Shown: positions 9,355 through 17,546 of the stretch, in pieces
Layout of the letters: the number at the start of each line of letters is the position of its first letter
Position numbering within the stretch: position 1 is the stretch's first letter
Assembly: GCF_002150805.1 (NCBI RefSeq)
Contig: NZ_MTBA01000001.1
Span: forward strand, 765,854 to 829,853
Length of the DNA stretch: 64,000 bases
Source of the DNA: Oceanospirillum sanctuarii
GTDB lineage: Bacteria; Pseudomonadota; Gammaproteobacteria; Pseudomonadales; Halomonadaceae
Direction: 5' to 3'
Made by a program: the position numbers and the translations under genes
Notes under the pieces: model-generated
What the model was told of the DNA's origin: nothing
What the model saw: the letters and a program-made list of their open reading frames with translations, nothing else
Database searches by the model: none

Positions 9355-9960
9355 GTGAGAACCACCGTGCCTTACTCACTGATTCAACAGGTTATTTTAC
9401 TGCCACTCGCCCTACTCGTACTGAGCTCAGACCTTGCGAAGGCTGAAGACTACCCTGCCCAAAGCCCCCTACCAACTGGGCAATCAAGTGAATCGCTACT
9501 GCTTATAGAAAGCATCAACAAACACTTCAACACTCATTTCAGCTACAAACCTGATCGCGATGACCTTTGGCTGACTCGGGAAGCTTTCATCAACCGCGGT
9601 GGCGGTGACTGCGAAGATTTCGCCTTAGCCAAATATCAATCATTGATGGAAGCAGGCATGCCTGCGAGTGACTTCCGCTTTGTCTACGCCTACCAGAATA
9701 CCTCCGGCATCCCACATATCGCCCTGATCCATCAGCCAAGCAGCAAAGTGCTCGACAGTCTCACCTCAGACACAGCCAGCATGCGGCAACGGACAGATCT
9801 TAAGGAAAGGTTTCGCTTCAGCGGTACTGGCTTTTACCCGACAAATACTCAAAACCTGAGTCGTGCGGAGCTGAAAACCCTTCAGCAGTGGCAAGCCATC
9901 ATTCGCAGAACAGAAGCATTGGCCCTGAGAAACTTAGCCGAAGCCAAATACACCCCATAA
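9355..9960 (+). CDS. LapG-like periplasmic transglutaminase-fold cysteine protease (BTLCP family)
   Basis: A 201-residue exported protein: signal peptide about 1-30 ending AKA, then a bacterial transglutaminase-like cysteine protease domain with Cys86 (RGGGDCEDFA), His121 (IPHIALI) and Asp134 (VLDSL) as the triad. In Pseudomonas, LapG cleaves the large adhesin LapA and is held inactive by the c-di-GMP receptor LapD. No lapD or adhesin gene is present in this window, so that role is only by analogy. The GTG at 9355 is kept because it supplies Arg2 to the signal peptide; the GTG at 9367 is an alternative. No clear ribosome site is visible. rarD follows after 16 bp. Confidence 0.83.
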   Translation: MRTTVPYSLIQQVILLPLALLVLSSDLAKAEDYPAQSPLPTGQSSESLLLIESINKHFNTHFSYKPDRDDLWLTREAFINRGGGDCEDFALAKYQSLMEAGMPASDFRFVYAYQNTSGIPHIALIHQPSSKVLDSLTSDTASMRQRTDLKERFRFSGTGFYPTNTQNLSRAELKTLQQWQAIIRRTEALALRNLAEAKYTP

Positions 9961-9976
9961 GGAAGAATGACGCACT

Positions 9977-10879
9977 ATGAATATCAAAATGCTGGGCACA
10001 GGTGTACTTGCCTATCTGATTTGGGGCTGCTTCCCGCTCTTTTTCTCTTTGGTTGCCCACATCGCACCGATGGAAGTTATTTCCGCCCGGGTGGTCTGGT
10101 CCTTCCTGTTCTGTCTGATCCTGGTATTAGGGCTCGGCAAACTCACAACGCTGAAAGAAGCTCTCTCGGTAAAAGCACTGATGTGGTCAGGTGTCGCCGC
10201 TATTCTGATCTCAACCAACTGGCTGATCTTTGTTTACGCGGTCAGTATCGGACAGGTTATTCAGTCAAGCCTCGGGTATTTTCTGACCCCCTTGGTCAGT
10301 GTATTTCTGGCTCGTTTTATCCTCAAAGAGCAGATTCGACCACTTCAGGGGGTATCCATTGTACTGGCCTGCATCGCAGTCGCTTTTGAAATCTACCGCG
10401 TTGGCGCACTGCCCTGGATTTCACTACTACTAGCCTCCAGCTTCGGCCTATACGGCCTGGTCCGTAAACAAGCCCCCTTTGAAACTCTTAACGGTCTCTT
10501 TCTGGAAACTGGCTGGCTAATCATCCCGGCAATCATCTTTCTGGCTATCATCGGTGGTACGGGTCTCAACCCTATCCCTCAACCGACGGCTGAAGGCCTG
10601 GACTTTACAAACACCTACCTGATGCTCTCCGGTATCGTAACTGCCGTACCTTTATTACTCTTTTCAGCCGCCGCAAGACAGCTACCACTAACCGTTATCG
10701 GCTTCATTATGTATATCAACCCAACGATGCAGTTCTTTACGGCCATCTATATCTTTGATGAGCCCTTCTCGGGCTTACAGATGGTTGCCTTTGGGCTGAT
10801 CTGGCTGGCCGTTATCGCCTTTTGCTACGATTTGTATCAGATACAACGTAAAAATAAGCTGACACCTGTAAAGAGTTAG
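9977..10879 (+). CDS. rarD: RarD-type EamA transporter
   Basis: A 300-residue inner-membrane protein with about ten hydrophobic helices and the RarD signature GVLAYLIWGCFPLFF at 8-22 and NWLIFVYAVSIGQVIQSSLGYF in the middle. RarD-family proteins belong to the drug/metabolite transporter superfamily; the substrate is not known. It is probably cotranscribed with the LapG-like gene (16-bp gap, AAGGAAG site in the gap). The linkage looks incidental. Confidence 0.9.
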   Translation: MNIKMLGTGVLAYLIWGCFPLFFSLVAHIAPMEVISARVVWSFLFCLILVLGLGKLTTLKEALSVKALMWSGVAAILISTNWLIFVYAVSIGQVIQSSLGYFLTPLVSVFLARFILKEQIRPLQGVSIVLACIAVAFEIYRVGALPWISLLLASSFGLYGLVRKQAPFETLNGLFLETGWLIIPAIIFLAIIGGTGLNPIPQPTAEGLDFTNTYLMLSGIVTAVPLLLFSAAARQLPLTVIGFIMYINPTMQFFTAIYIFDEPFSGLQMVAFGLIWLAVIAFCYDLYQIQRKNKLTPVKS

Positions 10880-10979
10880 CACCCGGATTTAGCACAACTT
10901 CAGACATTTCGCATATGAAGCCACCCCCTCAAAATGTTACCATTGAGAAATTAAGTAACACTTTTTTGAGGATACAACC

Positions 10980-11153
10980 ATGGGTGGCTTTTCAAACTTA
11001 TTTATCAACCTAGTTATGACTGCTGTAGTGGCGGTAATCGCAATTGTTGCTTCCGTGGCTCCTGATGTAATTCTGCCTGCAATCGGCCTGACCCCGGGCT
11101 TGGCTCTTGTTTTCGTTCTGTGGCAGGCAGCTGTTGAACGACCTACTGTCTAA
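10980..11153 (+). CDS. Small two-helix membrane protein, 57 residues
   Basis: A short gene with good support: ATG at 10980 preceded by TTGAGGA (GAGGA about eight bases upstream) and followed within 35 bp by a strong terminator. The product starts MGGFSNLFINL and is mostly two hydrophobic stretches (about 7-27 and 33-50) separated by a PD turn, ending QAAVERPTV. I do not recognise a family. It is an independent transcription unit between rarD and rimO. Confidence 0.7.
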   Translation: MGGFSNLFINLVMTAVVAVIAIVASVAPDVILPAIGLTPGLALVFVLWQAAVERPTV

Positions 11154-11180
11154 GCAGTTTAGATCCGTTCAAAAGACATA

Positions 11181-11215
11181 AAAAAGGCTCAACCCGAAAG
11201 GTTGAGCCTTTTTTT
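11181..11215. terminator. Rho-independent terminator
   Basis: The stem GGCTCAACC (11186-11194)/GGTTGAGCC (11200-11208) has a five-base loop, a run of seven T after it and five A before it. It ends the small-protein gene and may also act leftward. Confidence 0.9.
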
Positions 11216-11240
11216 ATTGGCCAGCATTTAGCAGTGTAGA

Positions 11241-11272
11241 ATTAGCTGCAGCCTAGCGAGGCTGCAGCTAAT
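11241..11272. repeat. Perfect 14-bp hairpin without T-run
   Basis: The arms 11241-11254 and 11259-11272 are exact complements (core TTAGCTGCAGCCT) around a four-base loop AGCG. No T-run follows on either strand. It lies 31 bp beyond the rimO stop and may stabilise the 3' end of that message. Confidence 0.6.
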
Positions 11273-11303
11273 AGCCAATAACACCTAATAACAGCCAGCG
11301 CTG

Positions 11304-12626
11304 TTAAACCAGTTCTGCCCAAAGGTCGTGCTCATCGGCACCGATGATGCGACCACGAACTATCTGACCAGGCTCCAGACCGGTCACATCAGGCATGTGT
11401 ACTTCACCGTCGATTTCAGGAGCATCGCCTTTGGTACGTCCAATAGCACCATCAGGGCCTGCATGGTCGATCAGAATATCCATCTCAAGGCCGATCTTCT
11501 CCTGCAGTTTTTCAGCACTGATTTCAGCCTGAACTTCCATAAAGCGCGCCAGACGCTCTTCTTTAACCTCTTCAGGGATCTGATTTTCCAGCTCGTTAGC
11601 CGGAGCGCCATCAACTGGCGAGTAAGTGAAGCAACCCACACGATCCAGACGTGCTTCGCGCAGGAAGTCCAGCAGGTATTCAAAGTGCTCTTCTGTTTCA
11701 CCCGGGAAGCCGACAATAAAGGTACTGCGGATCACAATTTCCGGGCAGATCTCACGCCATTTTTTGATGCGCTCCATAGTTTTCTCGGAGGCAGCCGGGC
11801 GCTTCATCATTTTCAGCACTTCAGGGTGGGCATGCTGCAGCGGGATATCCAGATAAGGTACGATAGCACCCTCTGCCATCAGAGGGATCACATCATCCAC
11901 ACTCGGATACGGGTACACATAATGCAGGCGTACCCAAACACCCAGCGAGCCAAGTGCTTCACACAGCTCTTTCAGGCGGGTTTTCATCGGACGCCCCTGC
12001 CAGAAGCCCAGTTTGTACTTCTGATCAACGCCGTAAGCACTGGTATCCTGAGACACAACTAAAAGCTCTTTAACGCCCGCATCAACCAGACGCTGCGCCT
12101 CATCCATTACCGAGCCTACAGGTCGGCTATCCAGATCACCACGCAGTGCAGGAATAATGCAGAAAGTGCAACGGTGGTTACAGCCTTCAGAAATTTTCAG
12201 ATAAGAGTAGTGACGCGGTGTCAGCTTAATACCCTGTGGTGGAACCAGATCGATAAAAGGATCATGATCTTTCTTAGGAGGCAGATATTCATGTACCGCA
12301 CTAACCACCTGCTCATACTGCTGAGGACCGGACACACTCAGAACTTGCGGGTAAGCATCCAGAATCTGGTCGCCATCAGCACCCATGCAGCCTGTCACGA
12401 TAACTTTTCCGTTCTCTTCCAGAGCCTCGCCAATGGCGGCTAAAGACTCAGCTTTAGCAGCATCGATAAAGCCACAGGTATTCACCACCACAAGGCCAGC
12501 GCCTTCATAGGATGGGGAAATTTCGTAACCTTCAGTACGCAGCTGTGTCAGGATACGTTCTGAGTCAACCAGCGCCTTAGGGCAACCCAGACTGACAAAA
12601 CCAACTTTAGGATTTTCTGTGGACAT
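11304..12626 (-). CDS. rimO: Ribosomal protein S12 methylthiotransferase
   Basis: RimO is a radical-SAM enzyme that adds a methylthio group to the conserved aspartate of ribosomal protein S12. The 440-residue product has the MTTase N-terminal domain with cluster ligands Cys15, Cys51 and Cys80, the radical-SAM motif CNHRCTFC (Cys149, 153, 156) and a C-terminal TRAM domain (about 375-440). Length equals the E. coli enzyme (441). The ATG at 12626 is preceded by GAGG. It is monocistronic and divergent from the parB-like gene. Confidence 0.97.
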   Translation of the reverse strand: MSTENPKVGFVSLGCPKALVDSERILTQLRTEGYEISPSYEGAGLVVVNTCGFIDAAKAESLAAIGEALEENGKVIVTGCMGADGDQILDAYPQVLSVSGPQQYEQVVSAVHEYLPPKKDHDPFIDLVPPQGIKLTPRHYSYLKISEGCNHRCTFCIIPALRGDLDSRPVGSVMDEAQRLVDAGVKELLVVSQDTSAYGVDQKYKLGFWQGRPMKTRLKELCEALGSLGVWVRLHYVYPYPSVDDVIPLMAEGAIVPYLDIPLQHAHPEVLKMMKRPAASEKTMERIKKWREICPEIVIRSTFIVGFPGETEEHFEYLLDFLREARLDRVGCFTYSPVDGAPANELENQIPEEVKEERLARFMEVQAEISAEKLQEKIGLEMDILIDHAGPDGAIGRTKGDAPEIDGEVHMPDVTGLEPGQIVRGRIIGADEHDLWAELV

Positions 12627-12770
12627 TCAGGACCTCGGAGAACAGATGAAAAAACCCGCGCATTCTACCTCAGCAGGCGTTTAGGGTGTAGTAGCAGTCG
12701 AAGCTTTACTTCCAAACAATTTCGTTAAAAAATGCGTTTTGACGTAAAAGACTCAAGCCAGAGGAAGAAA

Positions 12771-13802
12771 ATGCTTTTTAATCTTATTGACGATGATACT
12801 GCGAAAAAGGATGTCAAAGAGGGCAATCCACAGACCATGGGACTCGGCTCCTCCCTGCAGGATCAACTGAAGCAGCTTCCACTGGTTAATCTGCCAATGA
12901 ACAAGGTCATTCCTGACCCTGAACAGCCCCGCAAAAGTTTTGATGACGAATCCTTGCTGGATTTGGCACAAAGCATCGAAGAAAACGGCCTTCTGCAACC
13001 GATTGTCGTACAACCAGAAGATGAAGACGGCAGCCATCGCATCATCATGGGCGAACGCCGCTGGAGAGCTCATGACTACGCAGGAAAAGAATCGATTCCT
13101 GCAATTATACGCCCTGCCAGTGACAGCACTGTTTTGGCGCTCCAGATTATCGAAAATAACCAGCGGGAAGATATAGCACCATTAGAAGAAGCCCGCGCAC
13201 TGCAGCGTCTGGTAGAAGTATCCGGCAACAAGAAAGAGGTAGCTCAGGCGTTGGGACGTTCTCCGAGCTGGCTCTCCAAGCGACTTTCCCTTCTTAAAGC
13301 GCCGGAAAAAGTTCAGGCCTTTGCTGATCAACAGGATGTTAAAGACATCAACACCCTGAACAGCCTTTCGAAGCTTTATGAAGAGTTTCCGACTGAAGCC
13401 GAAGCTCTTATGGTTGATGTGTCCGAGAACGGTGCAGAAGGCGGCCTACGCAGCCGCGTTGAGCAGAAGCGCCAGGAAATGCAAACACCTGCTAGCGTTC
13501 AAACCCAAGGCGATGCGACGCCCTCAAACGAATCACCAGCAGAATTTGACACCGATAGCTTCCCTCCTAACAAGCAGATATCTTCAGATAAATCCGGCTC
13601 AACGGAAAAACCTCTGGATCGCCAACTGCTCCTGCAACAGCAACTCAAACTTTCACCACTCAGCGCCCTTGCTGGCATTGAGAAACTCAACATCTCGTTT
13701 GCGGAGGTTGAGCAGAGCTTCCGCCGCTATCTGCAGACAGCCGATTTGAGCCAGGAGTTTTCTCAGCAATGGCAGGATTTTCTGGCTACCTTGCCCAACT
13801 AA
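12771..13802 (+). CDS. Orphan ParB/RepB/Spo0J family protein
   Basis: A 343-residue ParB-like protein: ParB N-terminal CTPase-type domain (PDPEQPRKSFD, then GERRWRA and ENNQRED), a helix-turn-helix region (VAQALGRSPSWLSKRLSLL), a low-complexity Ser/Pro/Gln-rich linker (about 230-300) and a short C-terminal domain, as in plasmid KorB/RepB relatives. No parA, parS array or replication gene is nearby, so it is unlikely to be the chromosome-partition ParB; a nucleoid-associated or regulatory role is inference. I chose the ATG at 12771 because GAGGAAG lies just upstream; an upstream in-frame ATG at 12732 has no ribosome site. Confidence 0.85.
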   Translation: MLFNLIDDDTAKKDVKEGNPQTMGLGSSLQDQLKQLPLVNLPMNKVIPDPEQPRKSFDDESLLDLAQSIEENGLLQPIVVQPEDEDGSHRIIMGERRWRAHDYAGKESIPAIIRPASDSTVLALQIIENNQREDIAPLEEARALQRLVEVSGNKKEVAQALGRSPSWLSKRLSLLKAPEKVQAFADQQDVKDINTLNSLSKLYEEFPTEAEALMVDVSENGAEGGLRSRVEQKRQEMQTPASVQTQGDATPSNESPAEFDTDSFPPNKQISSDKSGSTEKPLDRQLLLQQQLKLSPLSALAGIEKLNISFAEVEQSFRRYLQTADLSQEFSQQWQDFLATLPN

Positions 13803-13853
13803 ACATTTATTAGACAAACCTTAATAAAAAGAGCCATACTTAATCCTGATAAA

Positions 13854-13883
13854 GCGGGTTCGCACACTCTCTTTCGAACCCGC
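13854..13883. other. Leader hairpin upstream of the rhodanese gene
   Basis: Perfect 9-bp arms GCGGGTTCG (13854-13862) and CGAACCCGC (13875-13883) enclose a 12-base loop 29 bp before the rhodanese ATG. There is no T-run. It could be an end-of-transcript structure for parB or a 5' leader element. Confidence 0.4.
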
Positions 13884-13912
13884 GACAAACCCAAGAAAAA
13901 CAAGAGGTTATC

Positions 13913-14293
13913 ATGGCACTAACCACACAGGATTTTGTTGCTGCAGCGAAAGCTGAAATCACCGAATGTGATGTTCAACAGGCTGCAGAGAAAATTAAGC
14001 AGGGTTCATTAGCGCTGGACGTTCGCGAGCCGCAGGAGTTTATGCAAGGGCATATCCCTTCTGCTATTGATGTTCCACGAGGTGTACTGGAGTTTCGTGT
14101 TGATGCTCACCCTCAACTGCAAAACAAAGATCAGGAGATCATTGTTTACTGTCAGGCTGGCGGCCGTGGTGCACTGGCAACAAAAACACTTCAGGAAATG
14201 GGCTTTACCAAGGTAATCAACATGATTGGCGGTTACGCTGCCTGGAGCGAAGCCGGCCTTGATCAGGATAAAGATCCTGCGGAATGGAGCTAA
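13913..14293 (+). CDS. Rhodanese-like sulfurtransferase
   Basis: A 126-residue single-domain rhodanese. The domain spans about 18-120 with LDVREPQEFMQGHIPSAIDVPRG and the active-site loop YCQAGGRGA carrying catalytic Cys80. Such proteins carry persulfide sulfur to thiol acceptors in the cytosol. AAGAGGTT precedes the ATG. It is a single-gene unit convergent with sohB. A link to the persulfide-type regulator at 19.9 kb is conceivable but not shown by position. Confidence 0.92.
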   Translation: MALTTQDFVAAAKAEITECDVQQAAEKIKQGSLALDVREPQEFMQGHIPSAIDVPRGVLEFRVDAHPQLQNKDQEIIVYCQAGGRGALATKTLQEMGFTKVINMIGGYAAWSEAGLDQDKDPAEWS

Positions 14294-14354
14294 ACCCTCC
14301 ATGAAAGGTTAAAACCTCAATCCCACAATCTATCAATCAAAGTGTCAGCCACAA

Positions 14355-14383
14355 AAAAGCCGGAGATTTTTCTCCGGCTTTTT
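14355..14383. terminator. Bidirectional terminator
   Basis: GCCGGAGA (14359-14366)/TCTCCGGC (14371-14378) around TTTT, flanked by A-runs and T-runs, between the convergent rhodanese and sohB genes. Confidence 0.9.
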
Positions 14384-14408
14384 GCGTTCAAACAGAGAAG
14401 CTAACTCG

Positions 14409-15473
14409 TTAGCGCTCGATCTCAGTCTTACGGGCACGGGTCAGGAAGCGGTCAGCAGTCTTACTGATACTCAGAGAAACCATCTCCCCCAGACGATCAA
14501 CCAAGCCTGCTTTTACTTCGTAGCTAACTTCATAGACATCTGCATCATCACAACTTTCCAGCAGATATTCATCACTGGTTTTCAGACCATCAATCAAGCC
14601 CAGCTCCAGTGCCTGTTTGCCGTACCAAACATCACCGTTAGCAACCTTAGACAGATCCAGATCCGGGCGCTGTTCATGGATAAAATCTTTGAACAGAACA
14701 TGGGTTTCTTCCAGATCCTGAACAAACTTCTTACGACCCTCTTCGGTGTTCTCACCAAACACTGTCATGGTGCGCTTATACTCACCAGCAGTCAGCACTT
14801 CGTAATCGATATCGTGCTTTTTCAGCAGTTTGTTGAAATTAGGAATCTGAGCAACAACGCCGATAGAACCGATAATCGAGAAAGGCGCTGCCAGAATCTT
14901 ATTCGCTGTACAGGCCATCATATAACCGCCACTGGCCGCTACAGCATCCACACAAACAGTCAGGTCGATATTCTTATTGGTAATACGCTTCAGCTGTGAA
15001 GCAGCAAAACCATAGCTGTGCACCATACCGCCGCCGCTTTCAAGCTTGAGTACAACCTCATCAATTTCCGGACGGGCAATGGTCAGTACCGCACTGATGG
15101 TCTCACGCAAAGAATCGACATCAGAGGCGCGGATATCACCGTCAAAATCCAGAACGAAAACACGCTTACGGGCTTCTTCAGATTCAGGTTCATCTTTCTT
15201 ATTTTTTGCTTCTTTCTTACGGGCTTTTTCCGCTTTTTTCTCAGCCTTCAGCTCTTGCTCAAAGGCGTCCTTGTCAAAAACAGCTTCCTTAACCGCTTTA
15301 GTCGTTTCAGAAAGCTTTTCATTCAGGTGTTCAATCTCAAACTCACCCTCGCCTGACTTGCGCTTACCCTGAGCGGCGGCGACAATCAGCAGAAGAATAG
15401 AACCGACAAAAATTATCGCTAAAGTCAGTGTCTTAGCGAAAAACAGACCATACTCTGAAAAAAATTCGTACAC
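14409..15473 (-). CDS. sohB: SohB family S49 signal-peptide-peptidase-like protease
   Basis: A 354-residue inner-membrane serine protease of family S49. One N-terminal membrane segment (about 12-34) is followed by a strongly charged Lys/Glu/Ala coiled-coil-like stretch (about 55-100) and the S49 domain. The Ser/Lys dyad is visible: Ser181 in DAVAASGGYMMAC and Lys233 in AGEYKRTMT. The length agrees with E. coli SohB (349). The start is a GTG at 15473 with GGAG six bases before it. The substrate is unknown. Confidence 0.94.
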   Translation of the reverse strand: MYEFFSEYGLFFAKTLTLAIIFVGSILLLIVAAAQGKRKSGEGEFEIEHLNEKLSETTKAVKEAVFDKDAFEQELKAEKKAEKARKKEAKNKKDEPESEEARKRVFVLDFDGDIRASDVDSLRETISAVLTIARPEIDEVVLKLESGGGMVHSYGFAASQLKRITNKNIDLTVCVDAVAASGGYMMACTANKILAAPFSIIGSIGVVAQIPNFNKLLKKHDIDYEVLTAGEYKRTMTVFGENTEEGRKKFVQDLEETHVLFKDFIHEQRPDLDLSKVANGDVWYGKQALELGLIDGLKTSDEYLLESCDDADVYEVSYEVKAGLVDRLGEMVSLSISKTADRFLTRARKTEIER

Positions 15474-15564
15474 GGATCACTCCATCTCTTTTAATACGCG
15501 GAGCAAGCATACAGGATGCGTTTCTGGCTGTGTATTCTTTCCTTCAATATTGTCACCAACAGGG

Positions 15565-15593
15565 TTGATTCAAACGTATGTTTGAAATATGCT
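15565..15593 (+). promoter_or_regulatory. Promoter with a perfect PsrA-type operator
   Basis: TTGATT (15565-15570), a 17-bp spacer and TATGCT (15588-15593) form a plausible promoter for the SCP2 gene. The spacer is filled by the palindrome TTCAAAC-GTAT-GTTTGAA (15569-15586), which fits the published Pseudomonas PsrA box (G/C)AAAC-N2-4-GTTT(G/C). Binding there would block RNA polymerase, as expected for a fatty-acid-responsive TetR repressor. Confidence 0.65.
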
Positions 15594-15652
15594 CTTTAAC
15601 AGACGGTCGCAATCCCGACCAGAACGATAAGAATTTATAAAAGGTAAATGCT

Positions 15653-15967
15653 ATGACTGACGTTGGTAAAGTGATCGAAAACCTGAAACAAGGCTTTAAA
15701 CCTGAAGCAGCTAAAGGCATGAATGAAGTATTCCAGTTCGAAATCAAAGACGCTGGCGAATACTACATCGAGATTAAAGATGGCGAGTGCAACGTTGGTA
15801 CCGGTGAACACGACGACCCATCTGTTACCCTGATCATGGACAAAGACACCCTGAAAGGCGTTCTGAGCGGCGAAGTAAACGGCATGACTGCCTTTATGAC
15901 CGGCAAAGTTAAGGCTCAGGGCAACATGATGCTGGCGACCAAGCTGAACAGCCTGTTCTCCATCTGA
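15653..15967 (+). CDS. SCP2 sterol-binding domain protein
   Basis: A 104-residue protein that is a single SCP2 fold: FQFEIKDAGEYYIEIKDG, then DDPSVTLIMDKDTLKGVLSGEVN and TGKVKAQGNMMLATKL. The fold binds lipids or fatty acyl chains in a hydrophobic tunnel; in bacteria the ligand is usually unknown. The ATG follows AAAAGGT. The gene is monocistronic, with a PsrA-type operator in front and two hairpins behind, which supports a role in fatty-acid handling by inference. Confidence 0.92.
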   Translation: MTDVGKVIENLKQGFKPEAAKGMNEVFQFEIKDAGEYYIEIKDGECNVGTGEHDDPSVTLIMDKDTLKGVLSGEVNGMTAFMTGKVKAQGNMMLATKLNSLFSI

Positions 15968-15973
15968 TTTATC

Positions 15974-16000
15974 CGTATTGCTGACTTAATCAGCAATACG
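15974..16000. other. 11-bp hairpin directly after the SCP2 stop codon
   Basis: CGTATTGCTGA (15974-15984) and TCAGCAATACG (15990-16000) are exact complements with a five-base loop. It lies immediately before the terminator hairpin, so the transcript ends with two stems in tandem. Confidence 0.6.
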
Positions 16001-16003
16001 AGT

Positions 16004-16038
16004 AAAAGGCTTTCCGATACAACCGGAAAGCCTTTTTT
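16004..16038. terminator. Bidirectional terminator
   Basis: AAAAGGCTTTCCG (16004-16016)/CGGAAAGCCTTTT (16024-16036), seven-base loop, T-run after it, between the convergent SCP2 and gor genes. Confidence 0.9.
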
Positions 16039-16058
16039 ATTTGGAACCTTGAACCCTA

Positions 16059-17420
16059 TCAGTTACGGGTCAAGGTACGCATGGTAACAAACTCTTCAGC
16101 GCCAGTCGGGTGAATACCAACAGTGCTGTCAAACACCTCTTTCGTTGCACCTGCCTTAATAGCAACTGCAATACCCTGCAACACTTCGCCCGCATCAGTA
16201 CCCACCATGTGAGCCCCGACAACTTTTCTGGAATTCGCGTCAACCACCAGCTTCATCAGGTGACGCTCATCAGAGCCCGACAAGGTGTGCTTCATGGGAC
16301 GGAAAGAAGCACTATAAATTTCAACTTTATCAAAAGCGGCTCTCGCTTCTTCTTCCGTCATACCGACTGTTGCGATATTCGGATGACAGAAGACAGCCGT
16401 TGGAATATTGCTGTAATCCATAGTCTTAGCAGGTAGTTCAGGCTGGAACTGATTGTTCACAAAAACCATTGCCTCAGCCAGAGCTACGGGCGTGAGCTGC
16501 ATACGATTGATCACATCGCCCAGTGCAAATACAGACGCAGAGGACGTTTGAAACTCCTCATTGACCAAAATCTCACCGCCTTTACCCAAATCAACACCGG
16601 CCTTATCAAGATTCAGGCCATCTGTCTTAGGCACTCGACCCGTCGCACATAACACCAGATCAACTTCGAGAATCTCACCGGTAGTCAGCGTAACTTTCAG
16701 GCCTGTGCTTTGCTTTTCGATCGAATCGATATTGGCGTTCATGTGAAACTGAACGCCCTTCTTGCTAATCTCTTCAGAGGCAAACTGACGCACCTCTTCA
16801 TCAAAACCCCGCAAAGGCTGTTCACCGCGGTAAACCAGATGGCTTTGAGCGCCCAGGCCATGGAAAATCCCTGCAAATTCTACAGCGATATAACCACCAC
16901 CCAGAACCAGGGAACGTTTCGGGAATTCATCCAGATAAAAAATTGCATCCGAACTAACCGCATGTTCACTACCCGGAAAGTCAGGAATAAACGGTGAACT
17001 ACCGGTTGCAATCAGAATTTTCTCTGCACTGTAGGTTTTGCCCGCAACACTGACTTCATGGGCACTTTCGAAGCTAGCGTAGCCTTCGATCAACTCAACT
17101 CCGGAGTTGACCAAGAGATTATGATAAATACCATTAAGACGTTCGATCTCTTTCGTTTTATTGTCACGCAGAGTTGGCCAGTCAAAGCTGGAGCCGCCCA
17201 CTGTCCAACCGAAACCCGCTGCCTGAGCAAACTCTTCATGAAAATGAGAGCCATAGGAGAACAGCTTTTTCGGGACACAACCGATGTTGACGCAGGTACC
17301 ACCCAGAAAGCGACCTTCTGCTACAGCTACTTTTTTACCCAGACCAGCCGCTGTTCGGGCCGCACGTACACCACCGGAACCTGCACCGATAACAAACAGA
17401 TCGAAATCAAACTGACTCAT
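16059..17420 (-). CDS. gor: Glutathione reductase
   Basis: A 453-residue FAD/NADPH flavoprotein that reduces glutathione disulfide. Seen: the FAD-binding GAGSGGVRAARTAA near the N-terminus, the redox disulfide motif GGTCVNIGCVPKK, the NADPH-binding Rossmann segment LVLGGGYIAVEFAGIF, and the C-terminal dimerisation domain with HPTGAEEFVTMR carrying the active-site base His. Length matches E. coli Gor (450). The ATG at 17420 follows AGGGA at a normal distance; an in-frame ATG at 17429 would place that site too close. It is downstream of prpE but separated by a terminator. Confidence 0.95.
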   Translation of the reverse strand: MSQFDFDLFVIGAGSGGVRAARTAAGLGKKVAVAEGRFLGGTCVNIGCVPKKLFSYGSHFHEEFAQAAGFGWTVGGSSFDWPTLRDNKTKEIERLNGIYHNLLVNSGVELIEGYASFESAHEVSVAGKTYSAEKILIATGSSPFIPDFPGSEHAVSSDAIFYLDEFPKRSLVLGGGYIAVEFAGIFHGLGAQSHLVYRGEQPLRGFDEEVRQFASEEISKKGVQFHMNANIDSIEKQSTGLKVTLTTGEILEVDLVLCATGRVPKTDGLNLDKAGVDLGKGGEILVNEEFQTSSASVFALGDVINRMQLTPVALAEAMVFVNNQFQPELPAKTMDYSNIPTAVFCHPNIATVGMTEEEARAAFDKVEIYSASFRPMKHTLSGSDERHLMKLVVDANSRKVVGAHMVGTDAGEVLQGIAVAIKAGATKEVFDSTVGIHPTGAEEFVTMRTLTRN

Positions 17421-17485
17421 ATTAAACATCCCTAATCATTCAAACTTTTTGCAAGTGTATCACAGGCTTAGCGGTGCCCCGGAAA

Positions 17486-17518
17486 CAGAAAAACCGATCA
17501 TAGGGATCGGTTTTTCTG
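17486..17518 (-). terminator. Terminator of prpE
   Basis: A 14-bp perfect stem (17486-17499 with 17505-17518, core AAAAACCGATC) and a five-base loop, with T-run on the minus strand, 28 bp after the prpE stop. Confidence 0.85.
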
Positions 17519-17546
17519 ATTAGACATCGGGTTCAGGAGGAATAGA

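Noticed and set aside
9967-10389. 140-codon frame on the plus strand overlapping rarD
   Set aside because: Out of frame with rarD and Cys/Arg/Gly-rich; rarD is the conserved product.
11328-12062. 244-codon open frame on the plus strand
   Set aside because: Antisense to rimO, whose cluster motifs are intact.
12771-13802. ParB-like gene as the chromosome partition locus
   Set aside because: No parA, gidB, gidA or parS-like palindromes are nearby, and the C-terminal half is unlike chromosomal ParB.
14382-14999. 205-codon open frame on the plus strand
   Set aside because: Antisense to sohB, and it starts inside the terminator hairpin.
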